Below the pieces are notes generated by a model, which saw only the letters and a program-made list of their open reading frames with translations, was not told the origin of the DNA and ran no database searches. DNA of 64,000 nucleotides from positions 6,212,600-6,276,599 of the forward strand of contig NC_084816.1 of NCBI RefSeq assembly GCF_963583255.1. The letters run 5' to 3'. Within the stretch, counting starts at the first letter, position 1. Each line of letters opens with the position of its first letter. Positions 34,468-46,209 of the stretch are shown here, piece by piece. Position numbers and translations under genes: made by a program. This stretch comes from Pyrus communis (taxonomy: Eukaryota; Streptophyta; Magnoliopsida; Rosales; Rosaceae).

Positions 34468-36471
34468 TTTTTAGCTAAAGGGAAAGTATCAATCCTCAGA
34501 AATTCGATACCCAGCTGAGTATTAATCTCAAGATTCTCGACTACTGGACCAATCCCTTGTAAACCTGGAAAAAAGATAGAAGAAAGAGCAACCATGTAAT
34601 CCATGTATACAACCGACAGCTCGTTGGATAACCATTTCGCTTTTAGTTTTCATTTTGCTTCGACATACTTTTCCCCTACGTATAGCACAAACAAAATGAA
34701 GACTACAAACTAAAAACAAAATGGTTATCAAATGAGGACTTAAAATTCAGATGAAGTTCACAGAGAACTAATATTAAACAGATCAAAACAAGAGGCATGT
34801 TTCTTATACGCTATTCTGAAATTCTTAGAGCTTTTAATTCAAAATTCAAAGGCGGGAGCAAATACCCAATTTTTCATACAAAAACAAAAAAAAAACAAAA
34901 AACTAGGAACTTTACCGAAGTTCATCAATTTATACACGTTTGAGGTCCAAAAATACTCGAACCGAGAACAGAAAAGAGTTAATCCAACGAGAACTAATTA
35001 TCGTTGAACAAAACAACGCTTAGTATTTAATATGGGAGTTAATCAAACCTTAAAATTAACAGAAACAGATGTATGAACCTTGTGAGAAACTCTGGACAGT
35101 GTGCAAATCCATGGCGAGCATTGAATAAGGGAAGAAAAGAGACGAAGGTGGTTAATCAAACCTTGTGTGTAAAAAGCAAGAAGTAGAAGAAGGTGTTTAG
35201 TCTTCCAGTAAAGAAAGACGACCCGGGAAAGAGAAATAGGCAGCCTCAGCTATTATCCGCCAAGAATCGTAGATTCATGGTTCTCTCTCTCGTAGTCTAA
35301 ATTATCAACCATATATTTTTTTCATTTTTCTATTAGAACAATAAGCTACACTAACTTCATTTAAATTATGAAGAACGAAATTCGAATTTGGACACAAATG
35401 GAGGGCTGCATCGTTATAACCAATTTGGACAAGTCCCATTAATCATATCGTATAAAAATTGGCATTTTTTAATTACTGATTTATTAGATCATTAGAGAGT
35501 TAGGTGATGTGTGATAAGGTGTTCTGATGTCAAAATTGCAGTTGATGTTGGTTGGAACTTGGAATGTTGTTCAAAAGGGATATCAACATAGCCAACTGGT
35601 AGCATTGTTCCAAATGCAATACTTGTCTCCAAAATAGTACAACGATCCAAGCTCAATAGACTCATCACGGTGTGAGGCGTAATCTTTGTTCGGCAACCCA
35701 AGAAAATATCCGACTTAACGTGTTCAGTTGTGGACAATCACATATTCAATGCGAGGCAATTGTATTGTCAACACGTTCGATGTTCACATTCTGACATGAT
35801 ATCAAAACATATTATTTACGTGTCAGATCCAATATTAAATTTCAGGCATCTATTTTGTGGTAAACTCTAATTGTATGGCAATACATTCCTAGTGTTTGCA
35901 AAGCAAAGTTGAAAGCCTTGACTAGTATAGTTTTTCACTTGGTTTAATGAATAATTAAAGTTCATTTTTGTATGACACTAGCAGTTTTTGGACTCGTTCA
36001 AACTCATTGGAGGTCCACGTACTCCAAATTGCCCTTGAATGTTTCAATATTGCATGCATATGGTAGGCTGGAAAGGGATTTGCAGCAGCTACCCATGAAG
36101 AAGTAGCTAGAAATTAGTCAATGCATGAAATATCTCTGTGGGATTAGAACTGATTAGGTCAACAGAAATATGGATGTTGACGATGTCCTTGACTTCACTC
36201 GATGGCTGAATGTTCATGTGATCCCTTTTAATACACGTATGAATCTAGAAATTAACAATCTAGTTAAGTTGTCTAATTAAAAAACTCCAAAATCATTATT
36301 TTTTTTTCCGAACCAAAATAATTAATTAGATTGTCTAATTAAGCCTTCAAATTTGGACTGTGTCAACCAAAGAAATGAGAACAAAACTCAGAAACACCCA
36401 ATAAAAAAAAAAAAAAAAAAAAAAAAAAAACTAATAAGGGTTCTTAGGCCCAATTGTGCTATAGAGGTTCA
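34468..36471. other. 5' flank of the DUF4378 pseudogene and intergenic sequence
   Basis: 34468-35330 probably holds leader exons and promoter of the decayed gene (a short exon-like ATGGATTTGCACACTGTCC on the minus strand at about 35111). A minus-strand frame of 81 codons at 35492-35737 (SIAFGTMLPVGYVDIPFEQ inside) is not recognised and may be a gene remnant. An A-tract lies at 36401-36430. Confidence 0.35.
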
Positions 36472-37621
36472 TGTAAACACGAAAAATTTCTGAAACAAAA
36501 ACACATGTACAAAGTAATATTTTGTATTAATGATTTTGGAGTTACAATCTCTTTGTAATTTGGTCATCTGATTCGATCTCCGTAAGATGTTGGTTTGTTG
36601 ACGTATTGTTGATCCAAGGGCTGTCGAGGCTTGATCTTGGATGAACAGTTAGAAGTTTCTTCAAGGACCGTCGGGGCTTGATCTTGAAGAACAGGGATGA
36701 ACAGATCGTTGAGGGCTTTTGGGCTTGATCTTGAAGTTGTTGATCCAAAGGGCCGTTGGGGCTTGATCTTAGGATGAATAGGTGGGAGCTCCTTCAAGGG
36801 CCGTCGGGGCTTGATCTTTGAATAATGGTTGTGCGGATTTCTTCAAGGGTCGTCGGGCTTGATCTTGAAGGTTGATGGATGAGCGGATCTTCAAGGGCTT
36901 TTGGGCTTGATCTTGAAGAACTGTTGGATGTGTGGATTTGTTGATGTTGTTGATCCAAAGGGCCGTTGGGGGTTAATCTTGGGATAAATAGATGATGAAC
37001 GATGAATACTTTCTTCAAGGGCCGTCGGGGTTTGATATTGAAGAATGGTTGTGCGGATTTCTTCAAGGGCTTTTGGGCTTGATCTTGAAGGTTGATGGAT
37101 GAGCGGATCTTCAAGGGCTTTTGGGCTTGATCTTGAAGAACGGTTGGATGTGTGGATTTGTTGATGTTGTTGATCCAAAAGGCCGTTGGGACTTGATCTT
37201 GGGATGAACGGATGATGAACGATGAACACTTTCTTCAAGGGTCGTCGGGGCTTGATCTTGAAGGAGGATTTGATGAAGAACGAAGAGAGTTTTCTTGATC
37301 CTTCGGGATTTGCTTAAGAGCTTTAGAGTTTCAAAGCTTCAAGGTTTTGGTGTGATATCCCCTTCCCCCTCCCCTTGATGGAGAAGGCTATTTATAGGCC
37401 AAGAGAATGAATCACCACCACCCTTTTTTTTTTTGGTGAAGTGAGTGGATGTTGTAGGTGAAATAATTGTGTGTGAGGTTGGTGAAGTAAGTGGAAGTTG
37501 TAGATGAAATGAGTGTGTGTGAGGTTGGTGAAACGAATAAAGGTGTGTGTCAGGTTGGTGAAGTAAGTGTGTGAGGTTGGTGAAACGAATAAGGGTTGTA
37601 ATTTTCATACATTGGTCAACA
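36472..37621 (-). repeat. LTR-like unit, possibly solo LTR (1150 bp)
   Basis: On the minus strand it starts TGTTGACCAATG and ends TCGTGTTTACA. Near the start are repeats of CACACTTACTTCACCAACC type, then a TATA box (CCTATAAATAGC at 37388-37398), then a tandem-repeat region, then a tail with TACAAAATATTACTTTGTAC. This order resembles the Copia LTR at 1142-1466. No primer site, polypurine tract or matching 5-bp duplication was found, so solo-LTR status is uncertain. Confidence 0.5.
36580..37260 (-). repeat. Tandem repeats with higher-order structure
   Basis: The minus strand repeats CTTCAAGATCAAGCCCCGAC (with CCCAAAAGCCCTTGAAG variants) at least a dozen times. A larger unit of about 225 bp is seen twice (about 36900-37120 and 37120-37260). 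Short frames that cross it are products of the repeat. Confidence 0.85.
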
Positions 37622-38945
37622 TTTATTTCACTAAAATTTCAATGTCTACAGTTCAGAGGCTTTAAAATTTCAAGGCCGTTCCAAATTTATAATTTGATTC
37701 ATTTTTCAAAGTCGATTTGCACCATTAGTTTTTTCTTTGGGCAGAGTTTCCATTGGATTGTGTATAACTTAGGAGGAAGCATATTATTGCCTCTCTTATC
37801 CCACAATGGTAGATCTGTCAAACAAATCATGTTTGTCATTTTCATGTTATATTCTTTATCTTAACGGATAATATCGTGTCAAATCTGTTATTTTAACGGA
37901 TCTTAACAAGTGACCCGATAACATCGCGACTCGTTAACGGGTCATGTCGTTTCGTGTCCGGTAAATGGGTCATGGAAGAAATTCTATGTCTAACATCTAG
38001 ACCTTGTAAATGGGTCATGTTTGTGTTGTTTACGTGTCATACTCGTTATTTCAATTGTTCTTAATAGGTAACCTAATAACGACCTAATTAATTAAAGTGT
38101 TCTTAATGGATGACCTGATAATAACCCGACTCATAACAAGTTAACTCAATACCTTTTATTTTCGTGTCTTGTTAATGAATCATGTAAGAAATTGACAAGC
38201 CTACACAAGGCACAGGTTCTTTAAAAAAAATTTGAGATGACAATGTTAAGCCTACACATCACACATATGGTTTAGTTAGTAGAAGGATAAGAGTATAAGA
38301 AGTCATTTCAACTGAATACTCCTAGGTTATAATACTCACACAAAAAAAATAATAGTTTCTTTATTATTTGACAAACGATGAGATATTTATATAATATACT
38401 TTTACAACGGACCTTCTAATCTAAACATAATAATTCCCAATGGACCACAACTTAGTATTTGCTTTCTTGGCATAGTTCAGAGCCGCATCATAAAGAATAT
38501 TTAGAGCTTGAGAAGTTGATCTACGAACCATTCCAGTCCTGTGAGACAAATTGTAATTTTAGAATTTGGCCAGACTCACAATTTGACAAGTTGTATGCTT
38601 ATGATGGAGTTGTATGCTCCCAAAGCTGATTTGGCGTTGTAATGCATACAAAAGTTGCTCCATGAGCTGTAGGATTCAACCCCCATCAATAATATTTCCT
38701 GGATCCATCGTTGATCACCATATATGAATATATGAATATATATATATATATATATATTCCTTCCCAAAGGAGATATACTCGTAACAATTTTTCTGCGCCA
38801 AAATCCAAAAAAATAAGACCATGTTGGGGGAAAATTTGGCATCATTTGGCAGCTTATTAGGAGCTGTAAGATTCATCACATCATATGCAAGTTTTTTTCT
38901 TTCCTGTATTTTTGCTTTTTGACAAATAAAAATAGATGTTTGATA
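37622..38945. other. Intergenic with repeat remnants
   Basis: 37864-38200 has many ACCCGTTAAC/GGGTCATG-type motifs shared with 56469-57284, probably remnants of one transposon family. On the minus strand at 38400-38720 a stretch reads TGMVRRSTSQALNILYDAA after a splice-like CACAG; I do not recognise it. Confidence 0.45.
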
Positions 38946-41078
38946 TAGGGCTGGGCACGGGCCGGGCCGGGCCCAATTTTGAAGGGACCGGACCGGACCT
39001 AAGTTCAAAGAGAACGGGCCGGGCCGGGCCGGGGATTACATTTTTTAATATAAGAACCGGACATTACCCGGCCCGGTTGAAACGGGCCGGTTCGGACCGG
39101 GTCCACGGGTCCCTTCTTTTTTTTTTTTTTTTTTTTTTGGTTGTTTGAAAGAAAAAAAAAATTGTACAGAACTAAATACAAAGTCCAACATCCAATCTAA
39201 ATACAAAGTCCAACATCCAAGTTCATAGATTAACAATACATTCAAAATAATAATATTACATCTTCCAAGTTCAAACAAACCTCATACAGATTGAAATTTT
39301 ATTACCATCCCACCCTCATTCATTTTTTTTAAAGAACTTTTATTTCCCTCTCTCAAACAATATTTCTGCTGATGGTCTCACCTGTAGCCCTTTGCCTGTA
39401 TTTTTGGTGTAGGACCACTAAGATTGTTAAACGATAAATCCCTGTGTAATATTGTTGGGAAACAAATATTAGAGTCGCTTTAATCAATACAGAAATAAGA
39501 ATACACAATTAGAGATGAGAGGAACACATACAAGAATGAAAGACCTGTGAGATCGGCAACAAGTTTTGGAATATGACCACTCATCTTATTTCTATTCAGC
39601 CTCCTGAAATGCTTGGCATGGAAAAGGTTTCAGATACAAATACATATCACTAGCAAACATGTAGCTAGAAGAAATCAAAATATTAGTATACCATCAATAT
39701 TGAACCCTACTCACAAGTAACTTAGATGAGTCAAAAGCCCCAAAGAGCTTGGAATGTTCCCAATACTCGGCGAGAGCATCCCAGATAAATTCGTGCTGAC
39801 CATTGCACTGGCAAAAGTAATAACATTAAACCCCATTTTCGAGTTTAGCCACAAATGCATGCTACGGCTACTAATAGGATAATTCATAGCTTTCAATGGA
39901 AACAGACTGTAGAAAACACTCTCGTTTCAACAGATGCTCACAAAAGAAACGTTCTTTGTTTCTTTCTTGTTTAATTGATTTCCAAATAACACAAACGCAA
40001 TGTACCATCCAATGCTTTACACCAATATTTTCCCAGAGCATTTTCTCGAGAAACAAACAGAAACCAATACACAACGGAGAATTACAGGGACACTTACAGG
40101 GAGATTACAAAGCCCTCAGTGGAGCAACCAACCATGTTCCAAGTGCAAGGATCAACGGAGTTTATATCCCAACCGGCCATCACAAGCAACTCATCCTTCA
40201 TATCTCTCTTCACCGACATCAATGCCACCACTAAAACCCCACCAAAAACAAGAACATCACACACACAATTTCACCTTAATTTAAGAACTCAACAAAACCC
40301 CTAAATCTAGAAAACCCTAATTTCATTTTGAACATAAAAATGTAAACCCAGAGAACTCACTCACCGCAAATCCAACTCACCCCCAACACATTTCAACAGA
40401 GAAACCAAAATAAATCCCAAAAGAACAAAAACCCAGCTCCAAAAATCAAATAAAAACAGACCCAGATGACCATTTCAATCAAATCACAACCAAAAAACAA
40501 GCAAGATCCATGTGAAAATCGCAGCAAATGAAAGGAAGCAGAAGAAAATATTTACCTTGCTGGGTACACGAGTTGTTCGACTTCATTGTTCGTCCCTTTA
40601 AGTTTGTCAGAGGGAGAGAAACTGATTTCCAGAGAGTGAGTCAGGAAAATAGATCGAAGCTTGATGATGATGGCAGCGGACGGAGGGAGGAAGATAGAAG
40701 CAAATCAGGATGAGAGAGGTCTGAGTGATGATGGTAGCGGTGGTGTATGGAGCCGGGAGAGTTAGGAGGAGAGTTAGGAGGATGATCGGAGAGAGTTAGG
40801 AGGAGAGAGGTCTGAGTGAAATGAGAGGAGTCGGGAGGAGAGTTCGAGAAGACTAGGAAGAGGAAACAATTTATTTCTTCTATTATTCATTCTAGAAACG
40901 GGCCGGGCCGGGGGCCCGTCCACTTCTATTTCAAGATCCGCCCCGCCCCGTTAATATGGTATACCCGAACCGCCCCGCCCCGTTTTGTGTTTAGAAATTT
41001 TGGACCCGGCTCTTACCCGCCCCAAACAACGGGTACCCGCCCCTACCCGCGGGTCCAGGACCCGTTTGCCCAGCCCTA
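38946..41078. mobile_element. Non-autonomous hAT element carrying host exons (2133 bp)
   Basis: Perfect inverted ends TAGGGCTGGGCA and TGCCCAGCCCTA are flanked by 8-bp direct repeats GTTTGATA (38938-38945, 41079-41086), diagnostic of hAT transposons. Both subterminal regions are packed with GGGCCGGGCC/CCCGCCCC motifs that could pair. The interior holds LRR receptor-kinase exons on the minus strand and leader-like sequence, and no transposase. Confidence 0.92.
39385..39900 (-). pseudogene. LRR-II receptor-like kinase exons captured by hAT element
   Basis: Minus-strand pieces read LSGMLSPSIGN joined to IPSSLGLLTHLSYL (39711-39800), RLNRNKMSGHIPKLVADLTG (about 39543-39602) and DLSFNNLSGPTPKIQAKGY (about 39390-39440). 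These are consecutive leucine-rich repeats of the LRR-II group of plant receptor kinases, from memory of that family, in the correct order. GT and AG borders are visible between the last two (ACAG donors and TTACACAG acceptor). One or two repeats are missing between SPSIGN and IPSSLG. Transmembrane and kinase parts are absent. Confidence 0.78.
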
Positions 41079-43481
41079 GTTTGATATGCAAGTTGTTTCT
41101 CTTATTCCTGTGAATTGTGAAGGCAAATACTTTATGCATAAAGCAACAAAATAGGCAGGTAACCAGCACAGACTCTTTTATCACTTTTTAATTTGATCAT
41201 TTTCTTCCTTCTGAATCCTGCAGGGTCAAGTCCACCACTTCTCCCATTTGCTCTAACTCCAAGGCATGAACAGATGATTGATGACATATCAAAAAGCAAA
41301 TTGTCCCTCCTGTACCAACACTTTCACATGAAATTAGTACAATTAAAAATTATTTTGATTCTTTCAGATTACAACAATTTTCCTACTATAAATGATGATT
41401 TGTACCGACCAAAAAAAAATGATGATTTGTAATTTATAACTTTTTTTACGTGCAATAGTATATTTATGTCAAGGACGTTAATGAAATAAATTGGTTTCGA
41501 ATTTATTATTCTCGTTACTTAAATTTAAGACATTTTATTTATAAATAAATAAAAATATCATTAAATCATGGTACTAGATAACTTAAATTTATAATTAAAC
41601 AAGAGAAAAAACCACTACAAACAAACAATTGCTTGACATATGACATAAATGGTAGATCAATTTACCTATATTTAAAATAAATATTAAATGGGTTTAATTG
41701 CACCAATGATCCCTAAATATTTACTCCATTCTCACTTTAATTAGTCCCTTAATTTTGTTTTTGAATTTTGTGGTTCTCGAAATTTATCATGTGTCTCAAT
41801 TAGACCATAGGTCGTCGGATTTGTTTCATTTTCTATGTGATCATGTGTTGTGCACATGATCTACTTTGTAACAACATTTTTAGATTTCTCTTTTTCTTTC
41901 ATCTTTCTTTCATCTTTTGTCATTCATGTCAAGAATTTTGTTAATTAATTCATTTGTCAACAACAGATAGACGATTATTCAATATTATTAGATAACGTAT
42001 CCACTTACCGAGATTTTCTCAGACAAAACGTCACACTTGGCCCTCACAAATTTCTGTAATTTTTTCTCAAACAATGGATGAAATTTAGTAATAATAAAAT
42101 GCAAATCAATACATTGGCATTACAGCAGCTCCACTGTGGTAGTAGCTATGGGGATTGGCACCAAATCCAATCCAATTGCCCCCCAAACTAGCTCCAGCCC
42201 ATTCGAGCTATTAGGCTAAGAGGGAGCCCATGGGAGAGGGCAAGCGGGAGTCCAAGGCCCGAGTGTCTAAGGGGAAGTGACGTTAGGCTGACGTCATCCA
42301 CGTTCTAAAAAAAATTACGTCAAGTGCGTGGGGGCGCATCTCCGGCTTATTTTCAGACGATGGGGTCCGCGTGACAACCCCACTCAGTCACTTTGAATCT
42401 GGACTGTTTGATTTCCAGATCAATGGTCTAGTTTTTTCGGCTTTAAAAAAAATCAGAAATGTTTGGGTGGGATACGTGTCTCATTCTGGAATGTTGGATT
42501 TCAAATTTTTTGTAATCCGACAGTCCAGATTAATTAAGTTAATAATTTTAAAAAAAAAACTAATTGAAAATCCCAAAAAAAAGTCAAAAAAAAAATTTTT
42601 AATTATAATTTTTTTTTAATATATACTTTATCATTTTCTCCCACCTTACAGCACATTTCAATATTTTCAACGATTCTTAATAGGTAAGGACATGTTGCGC
42701 AACGAAATTAGTTAAAAATCTTATCGAACTCTATTCACAAAAATTGTACTTTCGGATAATGACACGTGACGTGACGAGATTGGTTAAAACCCTTATTCGA
42801 AATTTAAATTTAAATTATTTTATAAAATAAAAAATGCTAACAGACCCCCTAACCCACCAACATTCACACGTCGCCGCTTTAGATGGACCTGTGTTACAAT
42901 ATCAACCGCATAACAAACCCCCCCCCCCCCCCCCCCGGGCGTGCCCCAACATTCACACGTCGTCGCCGTTGCAAGATAGCAACCCAGTTTTTAAGAAAAA
43001 CTAACGAAAAGTTCAAAAACAAACTTTGGTTTTAATGAAAATTGTCAAATGAATGTGTAGTGAATAGTTCCAGGAAAAGGTAAAAACATGGTTTTTCGTT
43101 AAAAATGAACAGTATCGAAAATGTTTCGTTAAAACTCTATAGTTTTAATCATGCTCATGGGCACCTAGCTCCCCTGTTTTAGAAGTACATAGTACATCTA
43201 GAAGCTATACAAACGCTTTCAAATAATTTTTGTTGTTGACAAAACAAACGATAGTTTAATGGGTTAAATAGTTACTTGTTATGAGAGAGGAGGATCGGTG
43301 GAGATCAAACTGCACCATAAGAGAAAAATTAAAAATGCTTATGGAGAATCAAATCAATTTTTTTTTTTTTTTTTTTGCAATTTCTATATTGTTTAGGTTC
43401 TTTATACTTCCAACAAACAGTTTAAGTTTTAAAATAAAATATGAAACATATTTCTAATCTTGTATTTTCACATAAGGATAA
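41079..43481. other. Intergenic, repeat-rich, no gene seen
   Basis: AT-rich with homopolymer tracts, including about 18 C at 42919-42936. 41690-41880 has wording common in plant dispersed repeats (ATTAGTCCCTTAATTTTG). 42990-43140 looks like another dispersed repeat. No borders could be fixed. Confidence 0.35.
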
Positions 43482-43784
43482 TCTCTACTAATTAATAAAA
43501 CACTCATTGTCAATCAAAATCTTATGAAATTACCAGTTTAACCCTCTAACTAAAACAAAACATAGATAAGAAATATGGGGCAGAAATGTAATTTCACACA
43601 ATCAAATTTTGTTGTTTTTTTTTTCAAAGTCTCACCTACATGTAATCTTAACATATATCTAATTAAAAAAAAAAAAAAAAAAATTTCACTCCCACATTCT
43701 CTATCACTCTCTTCCTCTCTTATTCTATTTCAAAAATAAAAATAAAAAATTTTCTCACACACTTTATGTTTGCCCATATGCTAG
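43482..43784 (+). mobile_element. Helitron-like element (303 bp), left of FLA4
   Basis: Starts TCTCTACTAATTAATAAAAC preceded by A and ends GCCCATATGCTAG followed by T, the 5'-TC...CTAG-3' rule for Helitrons inserting between A and T, with no target duplication. A ~306-bp relative lies in opposite orientation at 46889-47194. A clear 3' hairpin was not found. Confidence 0.7.
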
Positions 43785-44815
43785 TACTTATGAGTAGAAG
43801 TGCAATATAGAAAAATATAACCAAGCAAATCCATTTTTTATTCTACACAGAATAAATAAGCAAAATAAGGTGTATAAACAATATTTTGAAGCCCTTATTT
43901 GCACTATCATTAAGCTTAGCGTTCCGATAATTGCATGTGTCATGTGTGCACCGTTGTCTTTTTCCTTTTTCTTAGACAAACATTCATTGACGAATTTGAT
44001 CAGCTTCATTGTGAAATGCAGAACACCCATCTCAATCAAATGGTTTCATATCAAGTATCCCTCTCAAACAGAGGATAGATAGTTCAATACGAGAAATTCG
44101 ATCTTGTAAATAATTTTAGTGGTTTAATAAATGTTTGCCACGTTGATTAAAAAATACAAAATAAATGTTTGTTACTTAGACAATAAGAATAAACTATTCA
44201 CCGATACAATGAGACCAGTTTAACATGCGGTCAGGTTTTATTTGAAGTTTCACTTTTTATGTTTTTGTAAGAAGTGTCTTGCAAATAATGTAGTAGTTTT
44301 TGTCTTCGCTCAACACCCCAATTAATCGGTAATCAGATACATGAACTTAAGTGAAAGTCGATCTCGATCAACTTTTCAATTGAAGAAACTAAACTCATCA
44401 AACTCTGTCACCGCGCAAAACTGTAACTTGAGTCCAAGTTTCCGAATTTCCCATGTTCCTTCACTTTCCTCCCACTGTCCTTCAGAGATTTTTTAATATG
44501 ACCGATACAAGTGATGATATATTATGTGTTATTAAATAAATAATGAGATATGTGTGCTAAAAAGTTAATAACTTAAAAAATAAAATTTTTCACCATTTTT
44601 ATTAAAACACGTGATATATCACTTGTGTTTCCATCACAACTAAAAATTTCTCTATTGCCCGCTAGCAAATCTCTCCACCGCGAGTACCCACCACTCAACC
44701 ATCTCCTGCGACTGGCCAAGTAAATCACTAAAGAAATTTGTGGTATTCTCCACACATCATCATTCATCATCTCTTTCTCTTTCACTCTCTCACTCACTCC
44801 TACTCCTCTCCCCCT
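43785..44815. other. FLA4 upstream region
   Basis: Promoter-side sequence of the FLA4-like gene; no unambiguous TATA box was seen. Small frames here have no recognisable domain. Confidence 0.4.
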
Positions 44816-44816
44816 C

Positions 44817-44818
<2 letters not shown>

Positions 44819-44847
<29 letters not shown>

Positions 44848-44912
44848 CTTAAAACCAGCATCCACCAAAAACCCAAAACACTCTCTCTGCAAGAGAGAGA
44901 GAGAGAGAGCAC
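44819..44912 (+). repeat. (CT)n and (GA)n tracts in the FLA4 leader
   Basis: A CT run at 44819-44847 and a CT-then-GA block at 44881-44910 just before the start codon. CTCTCTC (44881-44887) can pair with GAGAGAG (44893-44899) around a 5-base loop. GA/CT tracts in plant leaders are common GAGA-type (BPC) binding sites; a regulatory role here is inference. Confidence 0.8.
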
Positions 44913-44943
44913 CAAACAACCACCCCTATCCAATCGTACCACA

Positions 44944-46209
44944 ATGGCCAATACATTTCCCACTTCCCATCGTACCCCTACAGCCCTCCTCTATTTCCTC
45001 CTCCTTCTCTCCTCGTCCTCGATCCACGCCCTCAACATCTCCACCCTCCTCTCCCCCTTTCCCGACCTCTCCTCCTTCGCCTCCCTCCTCAACTCCTCCA
45101 TCTCCTCTGACCTCCTCCCCCGCTCCTCCCTCACCCTCCTCGCCGTCCCCAATTCTTTCGTCTCCTCCACCTCTTACCTCACGCGCCGCCTCTCCCCTTC
45201 CTCACGTGCCGACGTCCTCCGCTACCACGTCCTCCTCGAGTACCTCTCCCCTTCCGACCTCCTCCGCCTCCCTCCCTCTGGCAAGCTCGTCACCACCCTA
45301 TTCCAAACCACCGGCCACGCCACCAGCAACTTCGGCTCCGTCAACCTCACCCGCGACCCCTCTACCGGCGTCGTCTCGATCCACTCCCCGGGCCCCTTCT
45401 CCCCCTCGAACGCCACCGTTTTATCCCTCGTCACAAACCTCCCGTACAATGTCTCCATCTTTTCCGTTAATTCCCTTTTAGTCCCCTACGGATTCGACCT
45501 CATGGCCTCCGAGACCCGCCCGCCACTCGGCCTCAACATCACCAAGGCCCTCATCGACGGCCACAATTTCAACGTCGCAGCCTCCATGCTCGCAGCATCC
45601 GGCGTCGTCGAGGAGTTCGAGGCCGACGAGGGCGGCCCCGGAATCACCCTCTTCGTCCCTACTGACACCGCGTTCTCCAATCTCCCATCCACCGTCCGCC
45701 TCCAGTCCCTCCCGGCCGACAAAAAAGCGGTAGTTCTCAAATTCCACGTCATCCACTCCTACTACCCGCTCGGTTCGCTAGAGTCGATTGTGAACCCGGT
45801 CCAGCCCACATTGGCCACGGACGACGGCGGAGCCACGTCGTACACTCTCAACATCAGCAGAATAAACGGCTCAATGGTGATCAGCACCGGGATCGTCCAG
45901 GCCATGGTCACCCAGACGGTATTCGACCAAAAGCCCGTGTCAATTTTCGGGGTTTCGGCGGTTTTATTGCCCAAGGAGATATTCGGGAAAACCCCGGTTT
46001 TTGCAAAACCCGGGTCTCCCTTAGCGGGGGCTCCTCCCCCCTACATTGCCCTGTCGCCGGAGAGCCTCAATGAGCCTCCGTCGAACCTCTCTTCGCCGCC
46101 GGACTTTCGCGAAGAGATCGGATCGGATGCTGCTGCTGCTGGTGCAATCAATGGGTTGCGGAGCTTGTGGATTGCATCTTGTTGTATAGGATTGTATTTA
46201 ATGGTATGA
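44944..46209 (+). CDS. FLA4: Fasciclin-like arabinogalactan protein 4 (SOS5-like), 421 aa
   Basis: Single-exon gene with ATG at 44944; an upstream frame extension uses non-ATG codons and low-complexity leader sequence, so this start is preferred. Residues 1-29 form a signal peptide ending SSSIHA. Two fasciclin domains follow, about 31-185 (LTLLAVPNSFV, RYHVLLEYL) and 205-345 (HNFNVAASMLAASGVVEEFE, GITLFVPTDTAFSNLPS, LKFHVIHSYY). Then a Pro/Ser-rich stretch (AGAPPPYIALSPES) and a hydrophobic tail (about 404-421) typical of a GPI signal. Several N-x-S/T sites occur. Length and order match FLA4/SOS5 of Arabidopsis (about 420 aa), a cell-wall protein needed for normal root cell expansion and salt tolerance. 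Coding GC is much higher than the flanks. No defect seen. Confidence 0.93.
   Translation: MANTFPTSHRTPTALLYFLLLLSSSSIHALNISTLLSPFPDLSSFASLLNSSISSDLLPRSSLTLLAVPNSFVSSTSYLTRRLSPSSRADVLRYHVLLEYLSPSDLLRLPPSGKLVTTLFQTTGHATSNFGSVNLTRDPSTGVVSIHSPGPFSPSNATVLSLVTNLPYNVSIFSVNSLLVPYGFDLMASETRPPLGLNITKALIDGHNFNVAASMLAASGVVEEFEADEGGPGITLFVPTDTAFSNLPSTVRLQSLPADKKAVVLKFHVIHSYYPLGSLESIVNPVQPTLATDDGGATSYTLNISRINGSMVISTGIVQAMVTQTVFDQKPVSIFGVSAVLLPKEIFGKTPVFAKPGSPLAGAPPPYIALSPESLNEPPSNLSSPPDFREEIGSDAAAAGAINGLRSLWIASCCIGLYLMV

Noticed and set aside
36542..37238. Several minus-strand frames of 68-115 codons with repeated PRRPL/KIKPQ text
   Set aside because: They are translations of the tandem repeat in the LTR-like unit, with no independent evidence of coding.
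42919..42936. Poly(C) run followed by GGG
   Set aside because: Simple homopolymer, possibly inflated by assembly; no feature attached.
44738..45481. 247-codon Ser/Pro-rich plus-strand frame overlapping FLA4
   Set aside because: It is an out-of-frame shadow of the GC-rich FLA4 coding region and starts at a non-ATG codon.
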